Shown piece by piece: positions 20,009-29,489 of a stretch of DNA of 64,000 nucleotides. The stretch comes from Bradyrhizobium roseum (GTDB lineage: Bacteria; Pseudomonadota; Alphaproteobacteria; Rhizobiales; Xanthobacteraceae). Made by a program: the position numbers and the translations under genes. The notes under the pieces are model-generated. The model worked only from the letters and a program-made list of their open reading frames with translations. It was not told where the DNA came from and did no database searches. Every line of letters starts with the position of its first letter. Position 1 is the first letter of the stretch. The DNA lies in contig NZ_CP129212.1 in NCBI RefSeq assembly GCF_030413175.1, forward strand, positions 4,650,001 through 4,714,000. The letters run 5' to 3'.

Positions 20009-21588
20009 CGAGAAATCTCTTCCATTCCATAACCGCCGCCGCCGCAGCTTTCGATGGTGACGACATCGTCCTGCTGCAGCACCAGATTCGATTTGCCATC
20101 GATTTCGACATTCGCGCCGTTCCGGATCAGCGATACCCGGCAGGTCTCGCCGGGTTGACCGCCCTGCATGCCGAAGGGCGGGATCACCATCCGCTCGATA
20201 CACGTGGTCAGGTGCATGGACGGCGCGAGAATCCGATAGGAACGCACCACGCCGTCGCCGCCCCGGAATTTTCCGGCGCCCCCGGACTCGCGGCGAATCG
20301 ATTGCTGTTCCACCCGGATCTTGTAGTTGGCCTCGATCACTTCGGCCGGTGTGTTGGACGTATTGGCAAGGTGCACCCGCGTTGCCGAAACCCCGTCGCG
20401 GTCATGCCGTGCGCCCTCGCCGCCGCCATGGACCTCATACAGCATCTGCCAGGACCCGTCCGACCGCGGCTCGGCGAAGAACAGCACGCTGGCGGTCGTC
20501 GTCCCGCCGGCGGACAGGCGCTCGGGAATGGCGTCCTGCATCGCCCGGAAGATCGCATCGACGATGCGCATTGAGGTTTCGTGATTTCCAGCCGCAACGG
20601 CCGCCGTCCACCCCGGCTCCAGAATCGATCCCTGGCGCGTGATGATCGTGAGCGGGCGCAAGGCTCCTGCATTTTGCTGCATGTCGCGGCCGCTCATGAT
20701 GCGCGCCGAATATGCCACCGCGGAACGCGCAATGAACGGCGTGGTGTTGCAGAAATTCGAGGCCCGGTCGGCACTACCAGACAGGTCGAAGGTTGCCTCG
20801 TCGCCAGCGATGGTGATCTTGACGTGAATGCGGGCGGGCTTGCCGCCCGCGCCGCCGTCGTCCAGGTAATCCTCTCCTTCATAGACGCCGTCGGGCAATT
20901 CGCGGATCGCCTCACGCATCTCGATCTCCGAGAGATCGTGCAGGCGAGCCAGCGCCGCGGTGAAGACATCCTTGCCGTGCTGCCGGCAAAGCTCGACGAT
21001 GCGCCTTTCGCCTGCCTTGGTTGCCGCGATCTGCCCGAGCAGATCGCCCTCGCACGCTTCCGGATCCCGCACATTGGCCTTCAGAAGCTGCATGATCGGC
21101 GTAGTCACGCCTGCAGCCGTTGCAATCAGGATGGGGGGAATCCGCATCGCTTCCTGAAAGGTATCGATCGCCTTGGCGAAGTAGCTGCCAGGCCATGTCC
21201 CACCGATATCGGGCCAATGCGCAAGGCTGATGGCGAATGCGACGATGGCGCCGTCGACGAAGACCGGCCGAACCACCTTGACGTCGTTCAGATGGTTGCC
21301 GCCGAGCGCGCCCAGATTATAGATCAGAACGTCGCCGTCGTTCAGGCCGCTGACAGGCATGACCTTCAGCAGTTCCGGAACGGTGTACGCCATCGCCCCG
21401 AGATGGATCGGAATATCCCGGCCCTGACCGACCAGATCGCCCTTGGCATCGGTGATCGCAGACGACAGGTCGCCCGCTTCGCGCAGCAGTGGCGAACGCG
21501 CCGAACGCGTCATCACCAGGCTCATCTCCTCGGCCGCCGCCGACAGGCCATGCCGGATCACCTCAACGGTAAACGGATCGAGCTTCAT
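20005..21588 (-). CDS. hyuB: Hydantoinase B / oxoprolinase family protein (HyuB)
   Basis: 527 residues. Typical N-terminus MKLDPFTVEVIRHGLSAAAEEMSLVMTRSARSPLLREAGDLSSAITDAKGDLVGQGRDIPIHLGAM, then DGDVLIYN, HLNDVKVVRPVF, and the glycine-rich FRGGDGVVRSY and FGMQGGQPG near the C-terminus. HyuB partners HyuA in ATP-dependent opening of hydantoins, 5-oxoproline, N-methylhydantoin, or in acetone-carboxylase-like reactions. Overlaps of 4 bp with both neighbours indicate tight coupling. The start at 21588 was chosen because it creates the ATGA overlap with HyuA and begins at the conserved N-terminus. Confidence 0.93.
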   Translation of the reverse strand: MKLDPFTVEVIRHGLSAAAEEMSLVMTRSARSPLLREAGDLSSAITDAKGDLVGQGRDIPIHLGAMAYTVPELLKVMPVSGLNDGDVLIYNLGALGGNHLNDVKVVRPVFVDGAIVAFAISLAHWPDIGGTWPGSYFAKAIDTFQEAMRIPPILIATAAGVTTPIMQLLKANVRDPEACEGDLLGQIAATKAGERRIVELCRQHGKDVFTAALARLHDLSEIEMREAIRELPDGVYEGEDYLDDGGAGGKPARIHVKITIAGDEATFDLSGSADRASNFCNTTPFIARSAVAYSARIMSGRDMQQNAGALRPLTIITRQGSILEPGWTAAVAAGNHETSMRIVDAIFRAMQDAIPERLSAGGTTTASVLFFAEPRSDGSWQMLYEVHGGGEGARHDRDGVSATRVHLANTSNTPAEVIEANYKIRVEQQSIRRESGGAGKFRGGDGVVRSYRILAPSMHLTTCIERMVIPPFGMQGGQPGETCRVSLIRNGANVEIDGKSNLVLQQDDVVTIESCGGGGYGMEEISR

Positions 21589-23594
21589 GGCGTCACCTTT
21601 GTCAGAAAGAGATGACCGATCGCGTCTGGCTTGGCCTGCCAGCCCGGTGGGATCACGACCGTGGACCAAGCGTCTTCAATGATCGCGGGCCCGGAGACCG
21701 CCGCCGCCATTGAAGCACGGTCCACGATCTCGGTCGCCACGTCATGAACACCATCGAACGAGCATCTGCGTGAGGCTGCACGCAATTTTCGGATGGTGGT
21801 CGTGGGGCGGTCGACGATGGTGGTCGACGGCCGGCGCGCCTGCACGCGCACCGATTCGATGACGCAACTCTCCGCTGTCGCGTAGCCGAACAGTTCCTGG
21901 TGGCGGACGAGAAAATCTTGCCGCAGCCGCGTAGCGTCCAATGGCAGGGAGAACGGCACCGCAATGGCGTCGTTCTGCGCGGCATAGCGCATCAATGCCA
22001 CCAGCTCGACATCGATCGCGGCGCGCGCAACGCCGTTGGCAATCAACGGCTCCGACGCCTGCTCGATCAGGGTCTCGATCCGCTGCAGCACCCGGTCGAG
22101 ATCGATGCCGTCCAGCGCGACACGGAAGGTCTGCTGCTGCAGAAAGCTGAAATCGGCGGTCAGGCAGCCAAGCGCGGAAAATGCGCTCGATGCGTTGGGC
22201 ACCACGATCGAACCGATACCGTAGAGCTCCGCCAATCCTGCCGCGTGCATCGGACCGCCACCGCCAAAGGCCAATAGCGTACAGTCGCGCCCGTCGATAC
22301 CACGTTCCACCGTCACCCGGCGCAGCGCCCGCGCCATGGTGGCGTTGGCGACCTTGACGATGCCGAGTGCGGTTTCCTCGAGATTCAGTTTCAGCGCCTG
22401 TGCAATCGGCGCAATGGCGCGTCGGGCCGCCTCGATGTCGAGGCTGATCCGGTCGCCGAGCCGCGTCTCGGGATTGAGATAGCCAAGCACCGCGTTGGCA
22501 TCCGTGATCGTCGGCGCAGTGCCGCCGCGGCCATAGCACGCCGGGCCGGGCTCCGACCCTGCGCTCTGGGGTCCCACGGTCAAGCCGCCCGGCCCATTGC
22601 GCACGATCGAACCACCCCCCGCACCGATCGAGTGAACCGCCAGCATCGGCTGACGCAGCGGTCGATCCCCGAGCATCCGGCCATCCGCCATCTCCGCCTG
22701 CCCATCGATGATCAGGCAGACGTCGGTGGTGGTACCGCCCATGTCGAAGGTGAGCATTTTCGAGATACCGAGCTGGCGTGCAATGCTGACCGACGCCGAC
22801 ACACCGGCCGCCGGCCCGGACATCGCCATCACCAGCGGACGCCGCTTGACCGCGGAAATCGGCACCATGGCGCCGGCGGAGTGGAACACCTGCAGGCCGG
22901 GCCCGATCGGCAGGCGCCGTTCCAGCTCGCTCAAATATTCGACCGCGATCGGCATTGCTGCCGCGTTGAACACCGTCGACGAGGTGCGCTCATACTCCCG
23001 CGCCTCCGGATTGACCTCGTGCGACAGTGAGACATGCGGCACGACCGCCTTCAGCCGCTCGGCCAGCATCCTCTCGTGCACCGGGTTGGCGTAGGCATGC
23101 AGCAAGGCCACCGCCACGCTTTGCACCCCCGTCTGCTTCAGCCAGGCCACCAGACGATCGATCTCCCGATCCTCCAGCGGCCTCAGCACGTTGCCTTCGT
23201 GATCGAGCCGCTCGACCAGAGCAAAGCAAAGCTCGCGCGGCACCAATGACGGAGATTTCGGCGGGATGTCGAGACGGTAAAGGTCGCGGCGCCGGTAGCG
23301 GCCGATATCGAGCACATCCTCGAACCCCGCGGTGGCGACCAGCGCGACCTTTGGCAGCCGCTCCTCGACGATCGCATTGGTCACCCGCGTGGTGCCGTGG
23401 ACGAAGCGCTTGACCTGGTCTTTCTGCAGCCCGACGGCCTCGATGGCTTCGAGCATCGCATCGACCGGCGCATGCGGGCGCGACGGAACCTTGGCGATCC
23501 GGGTTTCCGAGGGATCACGACGGATGGCAATGATATCCGTGAAAGTGCCCCCGATGTCGGTTCCGACTTCCCATTCCCTGTTCAGATCGTTCAT
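21585..23594 (-). CDS. hyuA: Hydantoinase A / oxoprolinase family protein (HyuA)
   Basis: 669 residues, the ATP-using partner of HyuB. It opens with VGTDIGGTFTDIIAIR, an actin-like phosphate-binding motif, and repeats the theme at LTFDMGGTTTDVCLI; FVHGTTRVTNAIVEER, AGGGSIVRNGPGGLTVGPQSAGSEPGPACYGRGG and TLLAFGGGGPMHAAGLAELYG are family signatures. The predicted reaction is phosphorylation of a ring amide followed by hydrolysis. It lies 66 bp after the binding-protein gene and overlaps HyuB by 4 bp. The exact ring substrate is not visible. Confidence 0.93.
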   Translation of the reverse strand: MNDLNREWEVGTDIGGTFTDIIAIRRDPSETRIAKVPSRPHAPVDAMLEAIEAVGLQKDQVKRFVHGTTRVTNAIVEERLPKVALVATAGFEDVLDIGRYRRRDLYRLDIPPKSPSLVPRELCFALVERLDHEGNVLRPLEDREIDRLVAWLKQTGVQSVAVALLHAYANPVHERMLAERLKAVVPHVSLSHEVNPEAREYERTSSTVFNAAAMPIAVEYLSELERRLPIGPGLQVFHSAGAMVPISAVKRRPLVMAMSGPAAGVSASVSIARQLGISKMLTFDMGGTTTDVCLIIDGQAEMADGRMLGDRPLRQPMLAVHSIGAGGGSIVRNGPGGLTVGPQSAGSEPGPACYGRGGTAPTITDANAVLGYLNPETRLGDRISLDIEAARRAIAPIAQALKLNLEETALGIVKVANATMARALRRVTVERGIDGRDCTLLAFGGGGPMHAAGLAELYGIGSIVVPNASSAFSALGCLTADFSFLQQQTFRVALDGIDLDRVLQRIETLIEQASEPLIANGVARAAIDVELVALMRYAAQNDAIAVPFSLPLDATRLRQDFLVRHQELFGYATAESCVIESVRVQARRPSTTIVDRPTTTIRKLRAASRRCSFDGVHDVATEIVDRASMAAAVSGPAIIEDAWSTVVIPPGWQAKPDAIGHLFLTKVTP

Positions 23595-23660
23595 CTCATT
23601 CCTGGTTCAATCATTGCTTCAGCCTACCGGACAAAGCCGGGAGGGACGACAGGCGCCGCG

Positions 23661-25271
23661 TTACGGCTTGCGGCTCAGGTCGCGAAAGTCGAGCTGGCGA
23701 TGAAACCAGTAGGTATAGCCCTCGACGTTGGGTGCCATCACGGCATCCTGGTTCGCCTGCCAGAGCAGAACCAGCGGCATCTCCCTGGCGTATTCGGCGA
23801 TCATCTGCTTGCTGATCTCTTCATACTTGGCCGAATCAAGCTCGAAGCGCGCCTTGCCCCCCAGTTCGTTCACGCCGGCATTGTTCCAGGAACTGTAGTT
23901 CCAGCGCTGGTCGCCGGAAAAGAAGGTGCGGAAGAAATAGTCGGTGGTCGGAAGCCAGGCGGTTGACCCCTCGGTAAAGAACGGCAGCCGCTTTTCGGAG
24001 ATGGCGGTGCTCATCTGTGCGTCCGGCAGCTTTTGAATGTCCACTTCGATAGCGATCTTCGCCAGCGACTCCTTGATGAGCGCGGCCATCGGTTCGGTGA
24101 TCGCGGCCGAGCCGACGTTGATCGAGAAGGTGGTCTTGAAACCGGTGGCGAAACCCGCCTCGGCGAGGAGTTGTTTGGCCTTGGCCAGATCGGTCCTGGT
24201 CGGCATGGCCTGCGGAAAATCTCCGGTCGGCGGCTCCGTCCAGGATGCACCGAACAGGGCAACGCCGCGCTTGAAAATCGACGCCTCCAGCATCGATTCA
24301 TACGGCAGCGCCGCGGCGATGGCCTGCCTGACCTTGACGTTGTCGAACGGCGCCATCCTTGTATTGAATGCGACCATCGTGAAGCCGTTGCTTTGCGGCG
24401 TCGAATCCACCCTGAGCTTGCCGCGGGACTGCAGCGCCAGCACGTCGCTGGCCTGCAGGTCGGTGGCGATGTCGGCATCGCCCCGTTCGATCAGATTGGC
24501 GCGGGTCGCAGGTTCCGAAACTGTCTGTTCGATCACCCGCTTGAAGAACGGCAGCTGCCCGTCGCGACCGCCCTTCCAGTCATCGTTCCGCCGCAGCATC
24601 ACTTGCTCGCCCGGCTTGAAGCTCTCGATCGTGTAGGCGCCGCTGCCGGCCGTATGGGTCTTCAGCCATTCCTGCGCCCAGGGATCTTCCGGTGTCGCGT
24701 GCTGCCTGGCCAGCTTGCTGTTGAAGATCGGCGCCAACGGCGTGGCAAGATTCGAAAGCGCAAGCCGGTCCGGCTTGGGCAACGTGATCGCAATCGTGCG
24801 CGCGTCGACCACGACAAACTGTTCGGGCGTGGTCAGCGAGCCCGTCCCCAACTGGCCTTTTGAAAGGGACTTCGCACTCACGGCCCGGTCAAGCGACCAT
24901 TTGACATCGTCGGCGGTGACCGGCGTGCCGTCATGCCATTTCGTGTCTCGCAGCTTGAAAGTGATCTTGAGGCCGTCCGGGCTGACCTCGTAGCTCTCGG
25001 CAAGCTCGCCGCGGATCTTCGAGCGATCGAACACCCAGACGCCGGCTTCCCGCTTGCGATCGAACGCCACGAGACGGTCGTAAGTGCTGGTCGACACGCC
25101 GAACGCCTCCCGTGTGGCTCCGGGCGTTGTAGGGTCCAGCGTATTGATGTTGTTGCCGGTCACCTGACGAAGCGTCTCGGCGCGCGTCTGCGCGTGTGCA
25201 ACGGCCGGCGCCGACAAAACGCACGCCGCGGCGATCAGCATTTTCAACGAGACTCCCCGAACCGCCATCAT
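23661..25271 (-). CDS. ABC transporter substrate-binding protein, family 5
   Basis: 536 residues. Start at 25271 (or the next codon, 25268): AGGAG lies about 10 bp upstream and the product begins with a signal peptide, MMAVRGVSLKMLIAAACVLSAPAVAHAQ. Core: NINTLDPTTPGATREAFG, YDRLVAFD, LKITFKLRDTKWHDGTPVTADDVKWSLDRAVS. It is related in family to the binding protein at 1928-3478 but clearly distinct. No permease or ATPase gene adjoins it, so it must borrow a transporter or its partners lie elsewhere. As first gene of the HyuAB operon it probably captures the compound that HyuAB degrades. Confidence 0.9.
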   Translation of the reverse strand: MMAVRGVSLKMLIAAACVLSAPAVAHAQTRAETLRQVTGNNINTLDPTTPGATREAFGVSTSTYDRLVAFDRKREAGVWVFDRSKIRGELAESYEVSPDGLKITFKLRDTKWHDGTPVTADDVKWSLDRAVSAKSLSKGQLGTGSLTTPEQFVVVDARTIAITLPKPDRLALSNLATPLAPIFNSKLARQHATPEDPWAQEWLKTHTAGSGAYTIESFKPGEQVMLRRNDDWKGGRDGQLPFFKRVIEQTVSEPATRANLIERGDADIATDLQASDVLALQSRGKLRVDSTPQSNGFTMVAFNTRMAPFDNVKVRQAIAAALPYESMLEASIFKRGVALFGASWTEPPTGDFPQAMPTRTDLAKAKQLLAEAGFATGFKTTFSINVGSAAITEPMAALIKESLAKIAIEVDIQKLPDAQMSTAISEKRLPFFTEGSTAWLPTTDYFFRTFFSGDQRWNYSSWNNAGVNELGGKARFELDSAKYEEISKQMIAEYAREMPLVLLWQANQDAVMAPNVEGYTYWFHRQLDFRDLSRKP

Positions 25272-25476
25272 CGACCTGTTTCTCCTGTGAAGACCACAAG
25301 GTCGAATTTCTGACAGACCGGTCGAGCCACCGCATAGAGCCAGAGTTGCCGCAAACAGGTAGGCCAGCCACCCGAAAATGCCGTCTCGCTTCCTGCCAGT
25401 TACCTTTTGCACTTTTTCGTGCAGCGCCTGCCCGCCAAAGAAGCAGCGCGCTGGACACGACGTCAGCCGATGGCAG

Positions 25477-26985
25477 CTATGACGTCCGGCCACTCAGAGA
25501 TTCTGCCATTTTGGATATCAGCCGGTGCGCATCCTCCGTCTGCAGTCGTCCATACCCGAACACCAATCCTTGCCGCGTTGGCTCGCCGAGATAGTTCTGC
25601 GACAGTGGCTGCACATGAATACCCGATTTCATCAGCAGCTTTGCCGCCTGGGTGTCGCTCATCCGCGTCCGCATTCGCTCGGTAAAGAAGGCGACCAGAT
25701 GCAGCCCGGTCGCGGCGGATGACACGGTCAAGTCGTCGGGCATCAACGTGCCGATCGCGTCGATCAGGGCCGCCCGCCTCTCGGCATATACTTTCCGCAT
25801 TCGCCGCAGATGCCTCAGCAGGTGTCCTTCCCGCATGAATTCCGCCAGCGCGAGCTGCCCGATCCCGGATGTGTGGACATCGATCCGGGCGCGACCTTTC
25901 GAGAACGCCCCTATCAGACGTTCGTCGGCGATCATGTAGCCGATACGCAGGCTCGGCATCACCAGCTTCGAGAATGTCCCGAGATAGATCACGCGCCCGT
26001 CGCGATCGAGCGACCGCAGCGAGGCAATCATGCTGTCCTGATGCCTGAACTCCGAATTGTAATCGTCTTCGATGATCCAGGCATCGTTCCTGTTTGCCCA
26101 GTCCAGAAGCTCGAGCCGTCGCTCAAGCCCCATGCTGACGCCGATCGGATATTGATGCGACGGCGTCACGACAACGAGCTTCGCACTCGGCGCCAGCCGA
26201 ATGCCCTCGGAGACGCACAGCCCCTTGTCGTCGACAGGCACCGGAATGAGTTTCGCGCCGGCCGCTGTCAGCGTCCATCGGGCTTCAACGAACCCCGGCT
26301 CCTCGACCCAGACCTCGTCGCCCGGATCAAGGATCATGCGGCTGCAAAAGTCCAGCGCACCTGACGTGCCTGAGGTCACGGCCACATTGCCCGGCGCACA
26401 GACGAGCCCGCGAACCGATCCGAGGAAATTGGCGATTTCGCTCCGCAACACCGGATGTCCCTCAGGCGGAAGATCCAGACAGTCGGAATTCCTGGGATTC
26501 TGCCAGGCCTGCCGCAACAGCCTCGCCCATTCCTTGAACGGGAAGCTGGAGACGTCGGGCGCGCCGGGGCTGAACTCAGATTTCCAGTTGGTGTCATATT
26601 CGAATGCCAGCAGCGACCGCCAGCGATCGGAGACAGGGCCGATCTCGATAGGCGTCGAAGCGGCCTCCGGGACGAACGCCGCGGGCACGGGGTTCACCTG
26701 CGCCTGCTTGACCGACGCCACGGTAACGCCGCCGCGCGGCGTCGATTCCAGGTAGCCCTCCGCATAAAGCAAATCCCACGCCGTCAGAACCACCGTTCGT
26801 GAACAGCCCAGTTCGCGCGCGATCTCCCGCGAACCGAGAAACTGCGTGCCGGCCGGAAGCGACCCGTGCAGAATTCCATTCCGGAGATGCGCCGCGATCT
26901 GCAGGTAAATCGGGACTGCTGACGCACGATCGATATGCATGCCGGCGATCGACACGCGCTTCTTCTGGGGACGGGATTTTTCCAT
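25477..26985 (-). CDS. MocR-type regulator (GntR HTH fused to class I aminotransferase domain)
   Basis: 502 residues. The N-terminal winged helix (about 20-95) has YLQIAAHLRNGILHGSLPAGTQFLGSREIARELGCSRTVVLTAWDLLYAEGYLES, the GntR pattern. The aminotransferase-like part (about 130-490) has VTSGTSGALDFCSRMI, EEPGFVEAR, VTPSHQYPIGVSM, IIEDDYNSEF and YLGTFSKLVMPSLRIGYM, with the PLP lysine in FSKL. MocR proteins sense PLP, amino acids or amines and control nearby genes. It is transcribed toward the HyuAB operon with 205 bp between, so that operon is the probable target. Confidence 0.92.
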   Translation of the reverse strand: MEKSRPQKKRVSIAGMHIDRASAVPIYLQIAAHLRNGILHGSLPAGTQFLGSREIARELGCSRTVVLTAWDLLYAEGYLESTPRGGVTVASVKQAQVNPVPAAFVPEAASTPIEIGPVSDRWRSLLAFEYDTNWKSEFSPGAPDVSSFPFKEWARLLRQAWQNPRNSDCLDLPPEGHPVLRSEIANFLGSVRGLVCAPGNVAVTSGTSGALDFCSRMILDPGDEVWVEEPGFVEARWTLTAAGAKLIPVPVDDKGLCVSEGIRLAPSAKLVVVTPSHQYPIGVSMGLERRLELLDWANRNDAWIIEDDYNSEFRHQDSMIASLRSLDRDGRVIYLGTFSKLVMPSLRIGYMIADERLIGAFSKGRARIDVHTSGIGQLALAEFMREGHLLRHLRRMRKVYAERRAALIDAIGTLMPDDLTVSSAATGLHLVAFFTERMRTRMSDTQAAKLLMKSGIHVQPLSQNYLGEPTRQGLVFGYGRLQTEDAHRLISKMAESLSGRTS

Positions 26986-27280
26986 AGACGAAGGATTTAA
27001 CTATGAGCGCGGCCAACCGGCGAACCGCACTCTTCATATACACGTTCCTGAAAAGATCGACCCGCCGTTTTTTCCTGCTTTTCGCGCAAATCCCGCGACG
27101 TTCAACACTCTCGTTGCGCTTCATTGCCAAGACTTGGCAGCGTGTTCGGGGATCCAGGGCGAATGCCCGACGACATTGCCAGAGCCGCGACGAACTCGTC
27201 CCTGCTGCAAGCGTTCAATACGGAGAGATGTCTTGTCGACATCGCACCTTTATTATCTGTGGAACCGAAGGGACGGCGGT

Positions 27281-28690
27281 TCAGACCAGGCTGGATTTGC
27301 CGCGGCTCAGCACTTCGCCGGCGCCCTTGGTGCCGACGATCTTCCCATTGTCTGCAACGACCTGGCCACGGGCGATGGTCATGACCGGCCAGCCTGTGAC
27401 CTCAAAGCCTTCCCACGGCGTATAGTCGGAACCGTGATGCAGATCGGATTGCCGGATCGTTTTCTTGAGCTTCGGATCCCACAAAACGATGTCGGCGTCG
27501 AAACCAACACCGATTGAACCCTTGCGTGGATAAAGGCCATAGATCCGCGCGTGATTGGTCGACGTCAGCTCCACAAATTTCTGAAGACTGATGCGTCCCT
27601 TCGAGACCCCTTCCGAGAAGAAGATCGGCAGCCGCGTTTCCACGCCGGGAATCCCGTTTGGCACCCAGCGAAACGAAGTGCGGGAATTCGGCGTCAGCTT
27701 TCCCTTCGGATCGTCATAGCGAAACGGACAATGATCCGATGAAAAGGTCTGAAAGACGCCGCTGGTGATGCCCTCCCAGATCGCTTGCTGACTTTCCTTG
27801 TCACGCGGCGGCGGCGAGCAGACATACTTCGCGCCGCTCATGTCCATGTTGAGGCCCTTCATATCGTCCGCCGTCAGCGTGATATATTGCGGACAGGTCT
27901 CCGCATGCACCGGCAAGCCGCGCTGCTGCGCCCAGCGCACCTGTTCCATCGCCTCCCGGCCCGACACGTGGACGATCATGATCGGGACGCCGACGATCTC
28001 GGCATGGCTGATCGCGCGGTGCGTCGCCTCTCTCTCGACGGCCTGAGGACGCGAAGTCCCGTGGAAATACGGCGCGATATGTCCTTCACGTTCAAGCCTG
28101 TCGGTGAGGTGGCGAATGGCGTCGTAGCCTTCACAATGCACCATCACCAATGCCTGCTCGCGGCGGGCGACTTCAAAAACCTCCAGCAACTGCTTGTCGC
28201 TGAGAACCAGGTCGTCATACGTCATGAAGACCTTGAAGGACGTGTAGCCGTCCTTGACGAGCGCCGGCAGTTCCTGACCGAGAACGACCGCCGTCGGATC
28301 GGATATGATCAAATGAAATGATGTATCGATGTAACATTCGCCTTCGGCGAGCTTCCGGTACGCCTCGACACAGGCGCGCAGCGACGAGCCTTTGATCTGC
28401 AGCGCGAAGGGCAGGATCGTGGTGTTGCCGCCCGCCGCGGCCGCCCGGGTGGCAGAAGCAAAATCGTCGGCCATCACGACATCAGGGCCGGACTCCTGCG
28501 AAATATGGACGTGGCTGTCGATCCCCCCCGGCAATGCCAGCAAGCCGGTCGCATCGATCTCCCTGGCCGCCCCCTCAATATGGTCGGCGATGCTGACGAT
28601 GCGGCCGTCCCGAATGCCGATATCGGCCCGGAATTCGTCGCTGGCCGTTACGATGGTGCCGCCGCGGATGGTTAAGTCGAACTGTGTCAC
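27281..28690 (-). CDS. Dihydropyrimidinase / D-hydantoinase
   Basis: Zinc amidohydrolase of 469 residues, near the usual family length. Metal ligands appear as H60 and H62 (DSHVHI), the carbamylated lysine K153 (GYTSFKVFMTYDD), H185 (VHCEGYD), H241 (IVHVSG) and D319 (FSSDHCPF). It opens dihydropyrimidines or 5-substituted hydantoins to N-carbamoyl amino acids. It lies 21 bp after the Asp/Glu-racemase-like gene and at the 3' end of a taurine/nitrate-type ABC operon. No separate carbamoylase is found nearby; one of the amidases in the window could serve. Downstream (26986-27280) is a gene-free stretch before MocR. Confidence 0.93.
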   Translation of the reverse strand: MTQFDLTIRGGTIVTASDEFRADIGIRDGRIVSIADHIEGAAREIDATGLLALPGGIDSHVHISQESGPDVVMADDFASATRAAAAGGNTTILPFALQIKGSSLRACVEAYRKLAEGECYIDTSFHLIISDPTAVVLGQELPALVKDGYTSFKVFMTYDDLVLSDKQLLEVFEVARREQALVMVHCEGYDAIRHLTDRLEREGHIAPYFHGTSRPQAVEREATHRAISHAEIVGVPIMIVHVSGREAMEQVRWAQQRGLPVHAETCPQYITLTADDMKGLNMDMSGAKYVCSPPPRDKESQQAIWEGITSGVFQTFSSDHCPFRYDDPKGKLTPNSRTSFRWVPNGIPGVETRLPIFFSEGVSKGRISLQKFVELTSTNHARIYGLYPRKGSIGVGFDADIVLWDPKLKKTIRQSDLHHGSDYTPWEGFEVTGWPVMTIARGQVVADNGKIVGTKGAGEVLSRGKSSLV

Positions 28691-28711
28691 GTGAAATGCC
28701 TCCGGTCGTTT

Positions 28712-29437
28712 CTAGGGAAGCGGGAGCTGAAACACCCGTCCCCAACCTGACAATACTCTCGGGTCGGCACGGGCAAGCGACATCGTTCGCCACAACGTGA
28801 CCGCGACGGAATCAAGAATCAAGACATCCAGTTCGCGCTCCAGGGCGTCGGTAATGCCGGCCCCGTCCATGTTCGTGCACAGGATCACGATCGCGTCGCA
28901 CCCCTCCGCGGCAACGGCCCGGATCATGGCGCCGATCTCGGCAGGCGTTACCTCTCCGAACGAGAAATTGTCGCGCAGGCCGAGATGCCGCTCGGCATGA
29001 CAGGCAATGCCCTCCTCCGCCCAAACCTTGCCGATACGCCGTTGCACGTCATCGGTATAGGGCGTCACAAAGCCAACCCGTTGCGCACCATTCGACCGCA
29101 CCGCGTCGATGCACGCCAGCGTCGACGTCGTGGCAGGCTTTCCGCTGCGCGCACCGATCGCTTCACAAAGACTACGGTCGCGCTCGATTCCAAGCCAGCT
29201 GGCCGAAGTGCCGTTCCAGGCCATGGCATCGACCTTGGCGTCGGCCAGCAGATCCGCCGCCGGCAGCATGTTTGACGGATCGAATTGATTGAGCGCCGGG
29301 GCATCCAACGCTATCTCGGTTACGCGGAATCGGGAGAAGTGCGCGGTAATCCCGGGCGCTCCAGCGAGCATGGCGCAGGTCACGGGCTCCAGCACCGAAT
29401 TCGACGATGGCGTGAGCATCCCAAGGCGGGTTGGCAT
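28712..29437 (-). CDS. Asp/Glu racemase superfamily protein, maleate isomerase / arylmalonate decarboxylase type
   Basis: 241 residues. N-terminal LGMLTPSSNSVLEPVTCAML matches maleate isomerase and arylmalonate decarboxylase. At the first catalytic position it shows WNGTSASWLG, that is glycine where maleate isomerases have cysteine (GCTS); the second position keeps the cysteine in VILCTNMDGAG. One cysteine plus a GTS loop is the layout of arylmalonate decarboxylase, so a one-sided proton transfer (decarboxylation) is as likely as isomerisation. I chose the ATG at 29437; a GTG three codons upstream (29446) is possible. It lies between the ABC ATPase and hydantoinase genes, with 52 and 21 bp gaps. 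Confidence 0.8.
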   Translation of the reverse strand: MPTRLGMLTPSSNSVLEPVTCAMLAGAPGITAHFSRFRVTEIALDAPALNQFDPSNMLPAADLLADAKVDAMAWNGTSASWLGIERDRSLCEAIGARSGKPATTSTLACIDAVRSNGAQRVGFVTPYTDDVQRRIGKVWAEEGIACHAERHLGLRDNFSFGEVTPAEIGAMIRAVAAEGCDAIVILCTNMDGAGITDALERELDVLILDSVAVTLWRTMSLARADPRVLSGWGRVFQLPLP

Positions 29438-29489
29438 GGCTTTCACCGCAGGTCCATGTCGTGACCGACCCTGGCGATCATCGCCATGC

